This document shows positions 1 through 8,890 of a stretch of 64,000 nt of DNA, one piece after another. Where the stretch lies: the NCBI RefSeq assembly GCF_017875835.1, contig NZ_JAGING010000001.1, positions 1,054,001 to 1,118,000 of the forward strand. The letters run 5' to 3'. The notes beneath the pieces were generated by a model. That model was not told the DNA's origin. It did not search any database and saw only the letters and a list, made by a program, of their open reading frames with translations. How positions within the stretch are numbered: position 1 is the stretch's first letter; each line of letters begins with the position of its first letter. Origin of the DNA: Psychrobacter sp. PL19 (GTDB lineage Bacteria; Pseudomonadota; Gammaproteobacteria; Pseudomonadales; Moraxellaceae). A program made the position numbers and the translations under genes.

Positions 1-323
1 TGGCAACGCTACCGCTATTGGTACGTGAGGCAGGCTCGGGGACACGGCAAATTATCGATGAGCAGTTATTACAACATATGCCTGATGCTGAGGTCATCAT
101 GGCCATTCAGCAGTCAGAGGCGATTAAGCACATGGTCAGTGCAGATATTGGGCTCGGTTGTTTGTCACAACATGTGATTGATGCAGAGTTAGCCAGTGGC
201 GAGTTAGTACAGGTAAAAGTAGCAGGGATAGATTTGGCGCGTACTTGGTGGTTGGTTTGGCACAAAGCCCGTCACCAAAGTCCGATTTGGCAGACTTTTA
301 TTGATATTATTCAAGCGGGCTAA
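1..323 (+). CDS. LysR-type transcriptional regulator, C-terminal part (5' truncated by window)
   Basis: The reading frame is open from base 3, so the gene begins before the window. The visible ~107 residues match the end of a LysR effector-binding domain: a PLLVREAGSGTR-like segment, then an SEAIKHMVSADIGLGCLS stretch (the 'valley' that closes over the ligand), and a final W-rich WWLVWHKARHQSP strand. This end most resembles CysB/YeiE-like members, in which GSGTR helps form the anion or ligand pocket. The DNA-binding half and the target genes are not visible, so the regulon cannot be named. The gene is followed by a MITE copy and then converges with the universal stress genes. Confidence 0.8.
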   Translation, partial: ATLPLLVREAGSGTRQIIDEQLLQHMPDAEVIMAIQQSEAIKHMVSADIGLGCLSQHVIDAELASGELVQVKVAGIDLARTWWLVWHKARHQSPIWQTFIDIIQAG

Positions 324-405
324 ATTCAAGAAAACTAAATTCAAAAGGGCGAGGACTCTATAGAACGAAGGCTTTATAGTAAGCAATCTGCAAATCTATT
401 ACAGA

Positions 406-543
406 TATAGTCAATGAAAAGTAGTATCGATACATAACCTACTGCTGGCATAAGTTTTTCTTGCTTGCTGTGCCTACGCAGATAGGGGCTGCGAAAAGTT
501 TATAGCAGCAGTACCGTCGCGTTTTTCAGGTGTTTTAACTATA
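406..543 (+). repeat. MITE-like dispersed repeat, copy 1
   Basis: A 138 bp element starting TATAGTCAATGAAAAGTA and ending TTTTAACTATA. It is repeated at 16513, 30087 and 51656 in the same orientation, with a decayed relative at 5717. The ends are short inverted repeats (TATAGT/ACTATA), consistent with insertion at TA. Its internal inverted repeat (CTGCTGGCATAAG... with ...TTTATAGCAGCAG) is less well matched than in the other full copies. Confidence 0.8.
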
Positions 544-700
544 GGATTGGGTGAAACTTGGTTAACGATTTGAGGTTTTACAAACAATGAGATCAAAGGT
601 TTTCGAATAATTTTAATAAGTTAAATAAACAGTATCTTTATAAAATTGCAGTCTCAAACTCTCCCATAAATAACTAGCGGTATTATTAAAACCTGGCACT

Positions 701-737
701 AAAAAAGCGCATCATAGAGAAATAACTAGGATGCGCC
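701..737 (-). terminator. Rho-independent terminator of the universal stress gene
   Basis: Read on the minus strand: a 7 bp stem GCGCATC/GATGCGC with a loop of about 16 nt, followed directly by a run of T. It lies about 85 bp past the stop of the minus-strand gene at 821. Confidence 0.65.
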
Positions 738-820
738 CGATGTTTGTTTTTACAGCGTAATCAAGTAGCCTAATAGTCAAGGTTCTAATAATAAATAGCC
801 CTGATAAGTTAGCTATAATC

Positions 821-1288
821 TTAACTGCGTTTTGAGACGGGCTTATCAAGCCTAACGACTAAGCTATCACAGGGGACGTTGGGTAAGATATTATCCGCAG
901 TCGCACCGCTGAGCCATGCTGCAATACCGTGACGCTCGTGGCGGCCAATAACCAGCAGATCAACGTCATGTTTATGGCAGTAATTAACGATGCCTTCGCT
1001 GTTAGAGATAGCAGTAGTGACTTCCGAATTCACGACATTCAACTCATTGCGATCCAAAAATTGTGCCAGCTTTACCCGGGCTTCTTGGCAGCGTTCATCA
1101 TCGATCTCATCATAGAGGCTAGAAGCGGGTACTAACTCATAGCCGAAGCCCACCATGGTGTCTTTGACGATATGTAGTACAGATAATTTGGACTCAGGGC
1201 GATTATGGACGATGCGTTTGGCCTTTTGTGCGACCACATCGGCATCAGACAGTAAATCGGTAACCAGTAAGATATGTTGGTAACTCAT
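821..1288 (-). CDS. Universal stress protein, UspA family (copy 1)
   Basis: A 155-residue single Usp domain, the usual length. It starts with the typical first strand YQHILLVTDL, has a dense charged middle, and ends with VDLLVIGRHERHGIAAWLSGATADNIL, the equivalent of the ATP-binding G-x2-G-x9-G(S/T) loop, here in the variant form GRHERHG...SGAT. It is presumably a soluble cytoplasmic nucleotide-binding stress protein; its precise role is unknown. It is about 70% alike by eye to the next gene upstream (1497-1958), so the two are a tandem duplicate pair. A purine-rich GGGAGT-like ribosome binding site lies upstream. There is a hairpin terminator downstream. Confidence 0.85.
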   Translation of the reverse strand: MSYQHILLVTDLLSDADVVAQKAKRIVHNRPESKLSVLHIVKDTMVGFGYELVPASSLYDEIDDERCQEARVKLAQFLDRNELNVVNSEVTTAISNSEGIVNYCHKHDVDLLVIGRHERHGIAAWLSGATADNILPNVPCDSLVVRLDKPVSKRS

Positions 1289-1436
1289 AAGGGACTCCTC
1301 GCAGTAGATAGAGATAGTCTTAACTATAGCACTACCGATGGTTGCTGTTAAGTATGCTTTGTTAAAGGTGCATCATCTTTGCTAGTAGCTTGAATAATAG
1401 TTTTGAGTTTTGAAAAGATCTTTAATAGTTCTCGTT

Positions 1437-1467
1437 ACTATCAACTATCAACTATCAACTATCAACT
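1437..1467. repeat. Short tandem repeat, 7 bp unit
   Basis: ACTATCA is repeated four times, with a fifth imperfect unit, between the two universal stress genes and just beyond the stop of the upstream one. It looks like a simple slippage-prone repeat with no evident coding role. Confidence 0.8.
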
Positions 1468-1496
1468 TTCAGCCATTAACTTACGCGAGCCACATT

Positions 1497-1958
1497 TTAT
1501 GTTGGCACTGGCATATCGAGTTTGACGACTAAGCTATCGCAAGGCGCATTAGGCAAGATATTATCCACGGTGGCACCGACCAACCATGCGGCGATACCGC
1601 GACGCTCATGGCGTCCAATAATAAGCAAATCAACTTCTTTTTCGTGGCAGTAATTGACGATACCTTTGTCATTGGAGATAGCTGCTGTGACTTCAGAATT
1701 GAAAGCATGTAAGCCGTTACGATTTAGGAATTCGGCTAGCTTTGCTCGTGCTTCTTGCCACTGCTCACCATCTTTTGCGCCGGATAGGCTAGAGGCGGGG
1801 ACTAGCTCATAGCCGAAGCGTACCATGTCATCTTCGACGATATGCAGCACTGATAATTTAGCGTCTGGTGAGCCAGCTATAACACGTTTGGCTCTTTGTG
1901 CGACGACATCAGCATCAGGTAATAGGTCGGTGACTAGTAAAATATGTTGGTAGCTCAT
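1497..1958 (-). CDS. Universal stress protein, UspA family (copy 2)
   Basis: A 153-residue single Usp domain and paralogue of the gene at 821-1288: same start (MSYQHILLVTDLL), same order of blocks, and the same C-terminal nucleotide loop GRHERRGIAAWLVGATVDNIL. It is likely a cytoplasmic nucleotide-binding stress protein. Both copies share the minus strand with about 208 bp between them. The leaders differ (a TTCC-type leader here, GGGACTCC-like in the other), so the two copies may be expressed differently; this is inferred from sequence only. The function of either protein is not deducible from sequence. Confidence 0.85.
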   Translation of the reverse strand: MSYQHILLVTDLLPDADVVAQRAKRVIAGSPDAKLSVLHIVEDDMVRFGYELVPASSLSGAKDGEQWQEARAKLAEFLNRNGLHAFNSEVTAAISNDKGIVNYCHEKEVDLLIIGRHERRGIAAWLVGATVDNILPNAPCDSLVVKLDMPVPT

Positions 1959-2311
1959 AAGATATTCCTTTTTATAGTTAATTCTCTAAGGTTTTAAATT
2001 CATTAGTTCTTAACTCCATAGTAACAGTGCTGCTACGCTTTGTTAAGGGATAAGTCCATAACTTAATTAGGGTTATTTTTTTAAGTTATTATATTTTAGG
2101 ACATTTTAAAATTATTGTGCTTTAGGGGTTTTATATTCAGAGCTTTGGAGCGTGGTCATCTTTAAAATACTGATAAATGGTTATTATAATAAACGATGAC
2201 TAACCGCGCCTAAGCCGTGCTTGCTACCTTGACTTATCCAAGCATAAACCCCATCTAGCGGTAACGACATTTTATAAAAAATAAGCCATATAATAAGCCC
2301 CAAGGATCATT
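1959..2311. other. Divergent intergenic region, promoters expected
   Basis: It lies between the minus-strand stress gene and the plus-strand protease, so it must carry both promoters. An exact TATAAT occurs at 2289-2294, but it is so close to the protease ATG (leader of about 11 nt) that I do not call it a promoter. An AAGGAT ribosome binding site is at 2302-2307. Nothing else stands out. Confidence 0.5.
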
Positions 2312-5300
2312 ATGACTGATACATTTACCGCTGATTTAACTTTGCATCCTGCCTTTGAGCTGCTTGAACATCGCCATATTGACGCGCTATCGATAGATGT
2401 GCTGATCAGTCAGCATGTTAAAACGGGAGCAATGCACTATCACTTGGCGCACCCGAGTGACGAAAATGCCTTTTTAGTGGGCTTTCGCACCCAGCCGATG
2501 GATTCAAAAGGTGAGGCACATATCCTAGAGCACGTGGCATTATGCGGTTCTGAGAAGTTTCCAGTACGTGATCCGTTCTTTTCAATGATTAAACGCTCAC
2601 TAAATACCTTTATGAATGCCATGACTGCTGCCGATTGGACTGCGTTTCCGTACGCGACCCAAAACAAAAATGACTTTTTTAACTTACTTGCTATCTATCT
2701 TGATGCGTCATTTTTCCCCAATATTCATCCACTCGATTTTGCTCAAGAAGGCATTCGGGTCGAACTAGATGCTGATGATAAGCCGCAGTTTAAAGGTATT
2801 GTTTTTAACGAGATGAAAGGCGCGATGAGTGGTGAGATTGATCAGCTGTATCATGCGGTTGCCCATCATTTATTCCCAACCACCACCTATCATTATAATT
2901 CAGGTGGTGATCCTGCTGATATTCCAGACTTGACCCATCCTGAGTTGGTAGCGTTTCATCAAAGCCATTATCACCCGTCTAACAGTGTGATCATGAGCTT
3001 TGGTAATATTCCAGTAGCTGAGACTCAATTAAAGATTCATGACGATGCTCTTATACAGTTTGAAAGTGGTAAGAAACATGTTTCGCGTCCTGAGCAGCGC
3101 CTCTCTGCACCGATTCAGGCGACTGATACCTATACTGCTGACGAAGCAGGCCCGGATCAAACCCATCATGTGATTGCTTGGTTACTACCGACTATTACTG
3201 ATCCCAAACAGCGTTTGGCCTTACGCTTACTCGAAGGGGTATTGATTGAACATTCAGGCTCGCCATTACGCGCCTATCTAGACAGCCATCCACTGGGCAA
3301 AGCACCAAGCCCATTATTAGGTCTTGATGACAGCCATTATGAAATGGTGTTCTATACTGGTTTGCGCGGTTCTGAACCTGAACATGCCGAAGCTGTAGAG
3401 CAGGGCATTATGGACTTGCTCGCCGACGTTGCTAATAAGCCCATTGCTGATGAGACTATTGAAACCATCTTGCATCAAATCGAGATAGATCAGCGCCACA
3501 TTGGTGGTGATAGCATCCCTTATGGTCTTAATTTGATGCTAGAGGGCTTTAGCACGGCGATTCATGATGGCAACCCTATCGATATCTGGGAAGTCGATGA
3601 GCATCTCGTCTGGCTACGTGAACAGGTGAAAGATCCGCAGTGGATGCCTAATTTAATCAAGCAGCATTTACTAGATAACAATCATCGGGTACGGGTGACC
3701 CTAACGCCAGATAGTGAAAAAACGGCTCGTTTGGCAGCGGCTGAACAGACCCGCTTAGATACCATGGCGATGGATCTCACTGCTGACGATAAAGCTATTT
3801 TAAAACAGCAAGCTTTAGATTTAGCAGCGCGCCAAGCAGCACCTGATGACTTAAGTTTATTGCCAAAGGTTGGTTTAGAAGACGTGCCTGCTGATATTAG
3901 CGTCAAGCAAGGCACACAAAAACAAATACGCTTAAGTGGTCAAGACAGTACCTTGTTTGAATACGAAGCGGGGACTAACGGTATATATTATTATCAAATA
4001 ATCGTGCCATTAACCGATGCGATCGGTAGTGCAAATACCGATCAGCTACCGGCAAATGATGTGATTAATCATCCACTACTGCCTATTTATCTAAGCTTAT
4101 TGTCTGAGCTGGGTACGGACTCATTAAGTGCCCATGAATTGCAAGCCAAGCAAGCCGCGCATTCATCCGGTGTGACAGCTAGAGTTAGTCAACGTACTAA
4201 TATTGACGATAGCCAAGCGATCAGCAGCTACTTTGTGGTGGCAACACGTGCGCTAAATCGTAAGCCTGAAGCGATTGATTTGGTCCAAGAGGTGATGGAG
4301 CATAGCGTCTTCACTGAGCATGACCGTATCAAAGAAATCTTGCAGCAGCGTCAATCAGGATGGCAGTCGAATCTTGCCGGTTCAGGGCACGCTTATGCGA
4401 TGCAAACTGCCAGTCGTGGTATGAGTCGTCAATCGCAGCTAGAGTACGTACGTAGCGGTCTACCTGCACTCAATGCGCTTAAAGACTTCTTAACCCATGC
4501 TAAAACTGATGAAGCACAGTGGGATCAACTGGCAACCAGCTTGATGGATCTACATCAGCGCCTAATCAGCTTGCCAAAACATGCAGTGATCATTTGCGAA
4601 TCCGAGCAAACTGAACGGTTAAGTGATTTGATTGTCAATAGCTGGCAAGAGAGTCGTGCACCAGAGTTAGCGGCGAAAGCTGCCAGTATTGGTACTAGTA
4701 CTGAAGCCGGCATTGCAAAAAATATCCCGAGTGAATTTGCAGATCTAACCCTAGATCCTGCCTTAAATGGTGAAGAAAATACGGCTAAAGCTATTGAAAG
4801 TGGTGCAACGGTCGATGTTGAAGACGACTTTGAAGACTTAGCATGGCTGGTCGCGACTAACGTTTATCATAATGCTAGTGCTTATACGGTTCCTGCGGCA
4901 GATCATCCAGACACAGCAGCATTGATGGTATTAGCGCCTTATTTACGTAATGGTTACCTGCACAGTGCCATCCGTGAGCGCGGCGGTGCTTATGGCGGCG
5001 GCGCGGGCTACGATGCCAATGCTTGTGCCTTTAAGTTCTTTAGTTACCGCGATCCGTACTGTGCTGAGACTTTTGCGCACTTTGATGCCAGTATTGAATG
5101 GCTACTCAATGAGCCGCAAACGGATGAACAGTTAGAGGAAGCAATCTTAGGTATCATCTCTGGTATGGATAAACCCGGCTCTCCAGCTGGCGAGGCTATC
5201 AAGGCCTGCTTTGCCAATCTTCATCATCGCGGTGAAGCCTGGTTACGTAAAATGCGTGCAGAGATTTTACAGGTCACTGTTGCTGACTTACAGCGGGTAG

Positions 5301-5410
5301 CCCAGCAGTACTTGCAAGGCCAAGTGCATGTACGCGCCGTACTTGCACCGTATGACAAAGAAGATGAGGTCAAAAATCTAGGCTTTACGGTCTGTAAAGT
5401 TAAAAGCTAA
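2312..5410 (+). CDS. M16C family zinc metalloprotease (PreP/Cym1-like)
   Basis: A 1032-residue protein, the full size of single-chain M16C peptidases that close two halves around a peptide. The inverted zinc motif HxxEH is present (H70-I-L-E73-H74 followed by VALCGSEKFPVRDPF, typical of the presequence-protease branch). The third ligand region is the downstream FNEMKGAMSGE. The C-terminal half carries an SAIRERGGAYGGGAGY segment, the substrate-binding R/Y motif of the family. No signal peptide is seen, so it is probably cytoplasmic and degrades free peptides. An AAGGAT ribosome binding site lies 5 bp before the ATG. It is a single-gene unit ending at a strong hairpin terminator. Family assignment is secure; the natural substrates are unknown. 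Confidence 0.92.
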   Translation: MTDTFTADLTLHPAFELLEHRHIDALSIDVLISQHVKTGAMHYHLAHPSDENAFLVGFRTQPMDSKGEAHILEHVALCGSEKFPVRDPFFSMIKRSLNTFMNAMTAADWTAFPYATQNKNDFFNLLAIYLDASFFPNIHPLDFAQEGIRVELDADDKPQFKGIVFNEMKGAMSGEIDQLYHAVAHHLFPTTTYHYNSGGDPADIPDLTHPELVAFHQSHYHPSNSVIMSFGNIPVAETQLKIHDDALIQFESGKKHVSRPEQRLSAPIQATDTYTADEAGPDQTHHVIAWLLPTITDPKQRLALRLLEGVLIEHSGSPLRAYLDSHPLGKAPSPLLGLDDSHYEMVFYTGLRGSEPEHAEAVEQGIMDLLADVANKPIADETIETILHQIEIDQRHIGGDSIPYGLNLMLEGFSTAIHDGNPIDIWEVDEHLVWLREQVKDPQWMPNLIKQHLLDNNHRVRVTLTPDSEKTARLAAAEQTRLDTMAMDLTADDKAILKQQALDLAARQAAPDDLSLLPKVGLEDVPADISVKQGTQKQIRLSGQDSTLFEYEAGTNGIYYYQIIVPLTDAIGSANTDQLPANDVINHPLLPIYLSLLSELGTDSLSAHELQAKQAAHSSGVTARVSQRTNIDDSQAISSYFVVATRALNRKPEAIDLVQEVMEHSVFTEHDRIKEILQQRQSGWQSNLAGSGHAYAMQTASRGMSRQSQLEYVRSGLPALNALKDFLTHAKTDEAQWDQLATSLMDLHQRLISLPKHAVIICESEQTERLSDLIVNSWQESRAPELAAKAASIGTSTEAGIAKNIPSEFADLTLDPALNGEENTAKAIESGATVDVEDDFEDLAWLVATNVYHNASAYTVPAADHPDTAALMVLAPYLRNGYLHSAIRERGGAYGGGAGYDANACAFKFFSYRDPYCAETFAHFDASIEWLLNEPQTDEQLEEAILGIISGMDKPGSPAGEAIKACFANLHHRGEAWLRKMRAEILQVTVADLQRVAQQYLQGQVHVRAVLAPYDKEDEVKNLGFTVCKVKS

Positions 5411-5526
5411 CCATGTACTTAAACCATGTACTTAGTGTAGATAACAAGATCGTATAGATAATAAGGTAGCGCTGATAGTTTTTAGTAAAGTTAAATACTA
5501 TCAGCGCCATAGTCTCGAGAGTTAAC

Positions 5527-5566
5527 CAAGCCGGCCATACCTAATGTTAGGTATGGCCGGCTTTTG
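5527..5566 (+). terminator. Strong rho-independent terminator after the M16C protease
   Basis: A perfect 16 bp stem (AGCCGGCCATACCTAA and its complement) with a 2 nt gap and a TTTT tail. It is about 115 bp beyond the protease stop codon. Confidence 0.85.
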
Positions 5567-5716
5567 TTCGTTTGGCGCATGATGACTATTGTATCAACCA
5601 GTAAATAGCCGCTATTGCTAGCAATCAATGTGTCAAATGATCATGTCCTTCATATCTCCGAGTAGAGTCATTGTTTCAAAAGCTGACTGTTTTACGCGTC
5701 GCCTTATACTTTTAGC

Positions 5717-5864
5717 TATAGCTGGTCTAAAATGAAATAGATGCATTTGTATCAGCGTGCTACTGGTATAAGTTTTTCTTGCTTGCTGTTCGCACGCGTG
5801 ACAGAGGCTGCTAAAAATTTATAACAGCAGCACTGTATTGTTTTTAAATTGGATTGACTGTATA
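5717..5864 (+). repeat. Decayed MITE-like repeat copy
   Basis: It shares with the full copies the block ATAAGTTTTTCTTGCTTGCT, then GACAGAGGCTGC, a TTATAACAGCAG block and TATAG/GTATA ends, in the same orientation. The ends and spacers have diverged and the length has grown to about 148 bp. It is the oldest-looking member in the window. Confidence 0.65.
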
Positions 5865-6103
5865 TGTCATTACCAGATTTATTAACTGAGCTAAATTTTA
5901 TGCTTGGGTGTCTTTCTTAATAAGATTTATCATCGTGGTATTTAACATCGTGGTCATCATAGTCTTCTATGTGACCGCTTACGCTCACCAGCCCAACGGC
6001 TAACGTTATCAGACTTCTCAAACCTAATGATTGTAGTGCTTGCGGTCTTGTCGTTGGTCATCTTGAGCCTTTAGAAATGATATTAAATATTTAAATTCAG
6101 GCA

Positions 6104-6145
6104 ATAAAAAACCGTTTATAAGAAATTATCATAAACGGTTTTTAC
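6104..6145 (-). terminator. Bidirectional hairpin terminator of the Nudix gene
   Basis: An 11 bp stem AAACCGTTTAT/ATAAACGGTTT flanked by A and T runs on both sides. On the minus strand it follows the Nudix stop by about 55 bp. Confidence 0.75.
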
Positions 6146-6198
6146 TATAGTTTTTGTAAAGCGCTTGTGTCGAACGACTCAGACTTAATAGCCTAGGT

Positions 6199-6762
6199 TT
6201 AGTAACGTTTGATACTTTGGTCTTTACCGATTTGGTCTTGGTGAATAGGGAAATCAGCATGGTTATCGAACTGTTTACGATCAGCAAAATAACTGGTCAA
6301 CGTGCGCCGTACTGCCTCAAATGCAATAGTGTCCCAAGGAATATCTTCTTCACTAAATAAGGCGCAATCGAGGCTTTCAGATCCTATGCCATAGGTACCA
6401 TCTTTTAGATCAGCCAAATAGATGACATAGATTTGACCAATGGCTGGAATATCATAAACACAGTATAAATTCGGATTGATAACTACAGCATCAGCCTCTT
6501 CAAAGCTCTCACGGGCAGCGCCCTCAGCGATAGTTTCACCATTTTCCATAAAGCCTGCTGGCACTGTCCATAAGCCATACTGTGGTTCAATAGCACGGCG
6601 ACACAGCAGTACTCTATCTTTATAAACCACTAACGAGCCGCAAATAACTTTTGGATTTTCATAATGGATATAGTTGCAATTTGGGCATACCAAGCGCGGC
6701 ATATTATCAGTAGCGGGTATTTTGCGTTCAGCTTCGTGACCGCATTCTAAGCAATAGCGCAT
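6199..6762 (-). CDS. Nudix hydrolase with N-terminal zinc ribbon
   Basis: A 187-residue protein. Residues 4-29 form a zinc ribbon (C4-x2-C7 ... C26-x2-C29). A Nudix domain follows, with the box GFMENGETIAEGAARESFEE, which keeps the G-x5-E-x7-RE-x2-EE metal-binding pattern, although the usual late Gly is replaced by Asp. The layout resembles the C-terminal half of NADH pyrophosphatase NudC, so a (di)nucleotide pyrophosphohydrolase role is likely, but the substrate cannot be named. Length and domain order fit the common zinc-ribbon Nudix group. It is a single gene with its own terminator. Confidence 0.85.
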   Translation of the reverse strand: MRYCLECGHEAERKIPATDNMPRLVCPNCNYIHYENPKVICGSLVVYKDRVLLCRRAIEPQYGLWTVPAGFMENGETIAEGAARESFEEADAVVINPNLYCVYDIPAIGQIYVIYLADLKDGTYGIGSESLDCALFSEEDIPWDTIAFEAVRRTLTSYFADRKQFDNHADFPIHQDQIGKDQSIKRY

Positions 6763-7296
6763 ATCAACTGCCTTGTTTTATGGAAAGGAGTAGAGAGTAA
6801 AACTTTGGGTAATCTAGGCATCATTATTTTTACGACATAAACATAATGACGCGTAGACATATTAAAGAATACGGGTAATTCATTATTCTCAGACGTGCAG
6901 ATTCGCGCGCTTGTTGTCATCTTTACCACATCGTAGTGATTATCGCTTTAAATAAGTTGCCTAGTCAAATAAGACCATTCATTTAAACAGGTGGCCACAC
7001 TGACAATCATTAATAGCCTTTACCTTAAGATAGCACAGATTTGTCCGATGCTGAGTAGTGATAACAGCAATACATTATTCCTCAAGAATAAACTATCTGT
7101 CAACGAGCATAAAATATGCTAGCGTTATGATTATTCTCGCGTAGATTTGTTTAACGCTAACCCATTGATAAATAATAATGGTTAATGGTTATAGATAGAC
7201 AGTCACATAAAGAACATGCAGCTATGGCTAGATTGCGCTAGTCTAGGTTATGATAAAAGCCAATATACGTTTTAGCAAGGCTGTTTAAAACTAAGC
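6763..7296. other. Intergenic region, no gene seen
   Basis: About 530 bp between two minus-strand genes. A 60-codon frame reading into the Nudix gene lacks a plausible start and composition. No clear repeat or hairpin was seen. The Nudix promoter should lie near its left end. Confidence 0.45.
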
Positions 7297-7812
7297 CTAC
7301 CAATACCTGGGATAATGCCTGCCTCTACCGATATTATTATAAATCAAGGCGACCACCACTAAAGAGACTGCGCCAATTAAGGTTGGCGTGATTAGAAAGT
7401 GCCATTTTACCCCGCCAAGCATGACTATTAGTGGGTTTGAACCTGCAGGCGGATGCGGTACCCGAAAAAACAACATGAGCGCAATAGCGGTACCGACCGC
7501 TAATGCCAGACTCCACCATTCAATACCGAATACAGTCATGAATAATAAGCCGGTGAAAGTGGTGATCATGTGACCACCAACGATGTTTCTTGGTTGCGCA
7601 AAAGGGCTTGCTGGATAAGCAAAAATAAGAAGACAACTGGCACCAAAGGAGCCTAAAATCATAGCGATATTTTGCCAGTCGCCGATTAGAGCGAGTGCTG
7701 CTGTTGCCAGCGTACCACCAACCCAGGCGACTGCAATGATCAACAATGGCAATCTCTGGGGGCAATCATCGGTTTTACCTTGCATCTTGTTCAATGAAAA
7801 AATCTTATCCAC
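7297..7812 (-). CDS. HPP family integral membrane protein
   Basis: A 171-residue protein with about four to five hydrophobic segments. It carries the family-naming motif as FRVPHPPAGSNP and the preceding FAQPRNIVGGH segment between helices, both diagnostic of the HPP family. Homologues in some cyanobacteria and plants have been linked to nitrite transport, but the bacterial proteins are mostly uncharacterised, so no substrate is assigned. It is located in the inner membrane. It is divergent from the NudL-like gene at 7934, with about 120 bp between the starts. Confidence 0.82.
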   Translation of the reverse strand: MDKIFSLNKMQGKTDDCPQRLPLLIIAVAWVGGTLATAALALIGDWQNIAMILGSFGASCLLIFAYPASPFAQPRNIVGGHMITTFTGLLFMTVFGIEWWSLALAVGTAIALMLFFRVPHPPAGSNPLIVMLGGVKWHFLITPTLIGAVSLVVVALIYNNIGRGRHYPRYW

Positions 7813-7933
7813 TATCGCTTCCTAAATAATATAATAATAATCAGTCTGAATATTTGCCTCATTATAACGATATTCAATACTGATGTTTAACTCAGATCAT
7901 GTGTAGCATAGACCAAAATACAGGATTATTATA

Positions 7934-8731
7934 ATGGTAAGACCATGGCATTTTGAACATTTCGATCAACTAAAAGTTGCATTGCCGTCTTATATTCATC
8001 AGCCAATGCTTAGGCAGCTGGCTGAGCGAATGCAGACTCAGTTATTACTGGAAGCAATGATATCACCAATCACTCACAATCCCGATAACCGTGATAGTTC
8101 CGCTAACCTCAATAATGTAGACAGCATCGATGACATCTCCCACAGCGCCCGCATTTTAGACCGTCTATATCAGACACCGATTGCTGACGCCTCAGTATTA
8201 GTGGCTATTACCAATGAATCGCGCCCTAAGCTGTTACTGACTCGTCGCGCTGTCCACTTAAGTAGCCACGCTGGCGAAGTATCGTGTGCGGGTGGTAAAT
8301 ATGAAGAAGGCGATGGTAATAACGTATTCACCGCCTTGCGTGAAGCGCTTGAAGAGACGGCACTGCCGCCAAATAAAGTACAGTTACTCGGTCAGCTACC
8401 GATACAGACCTCAAAAAGTGGCATGAGTGTGCGTCCAATCGTGGCCTTGATTGCACCGGATCTGATATTAGTGCCTGAGCTTGGAGAAATATCACGTATT
8501 TTTTGGGCAGACTTTGAGACTCTAATTACCCAGCCTACCGTAGAGTATGCGATAAAATACAACATGCAAGACGATTTACAAGAGCAGATGGTGACCTTAT
8601 TAACCCCCAGTTGGCAGATCGACGGTGAGACCGTTTGGGGATTAACAGGGAAGGTGTTGGCCAGCTTACTAGAGACTGGCTTTGATCGGCAGCTCGAATG
8701 GTACTATCGTATACAAAATGCGGCACGTTGA
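7934..8731 (+). CDS. CoA pyrophosphatase, Nudix family (NudL-like)
   Basis: A 265-residue protein. After a variable N-terminal ~90 residues comes LLLTRRAVHLSSHAGEVSCAGG, matching the CoA-Nudix signature that precedes the catalytic box. A Nudix helix follows, GKYEEGDGNNVFTALREALEE, with REALEE intact; the first Glu of the canonical G-x5-E is Asp, as is common in this branch. The family hydrolyses CoA and derivatives to 3',5'-ADP and 4'-phosphopantetheine. The N-terminus is longer than E. coli NudL and contains an Asn/Asp/Ser-rich stretch. It is likely cytoplasmic and monocistronic. Confidence 0.85.
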   Translation: MVRPWHFEHFDQLKVALPSYIHQPMLRQLAERMQTQLLLEAMISPITHNPDNRDSSANLNNVDSIDDISHSARILDRLYQTPIADASVLVAITNESRPKLLLTRRAVHLSSHAGEVSCAGGKYEEGDGNNVFTALREALEETALPPNKVQLLGQLPIQTSKSGMSVRPIVALIAPDLILVPELGEISRIFWADFETLITQPTVEYAIKYNMQDDLQEQMVTLLTPSWQIDGETVWGLTGKVLASLLETGFDRQLEWYYRIQNAAR

Positions 8732-8890
8732 TAACCATTGGCTAATAACAGCCAAAACAGAGTAACTTTTTACAATGTCCCTTATGAGCTTTATTATAGA
8801 TATGTTTAGGGCAGTTGGTAACTGGCTATAATATTCCGATTACTACTTATCATAGTCGGGCTTATTGCTAGTGGCGTCTCTTAATAGACG

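Larger units (their letters stand above)
324..820. other. Intergenic region between convergent genes
   Basis: No credible gene. It holds a full-length copy of the dispersed MITE-like repeat (406-543) and, near the right side, a terminator-like hairpin serving the minus-strand stress gene. The rest is AT-rich with nothing recognisable. Confidence 0.6.
5411..6198. other. Long intergenic region between convergent genes
   Basis: No credible gene. It contains the protease terminator (5527-5566), a decayed MITE copy (5717-5864) and a bidirectional hairpin (6104-6145) for the Nudix gene. The remainder is AT-rich without recognisable signals. Confidence 0.6.

Noticed and set aside
2289..2294. TATAAT just before the M16C protease
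   Set aside because: It would place the transcription start only about 11 nt before the ATG, overlapping the ribosome site, and the -35 is weak.
6747..6929. 60-codon minus-strand frame overlapping the Nudix start
   Set aside because: Composition and start context are poor and it overlaps a clear gene's 5' end. It matches no recognisable protein.
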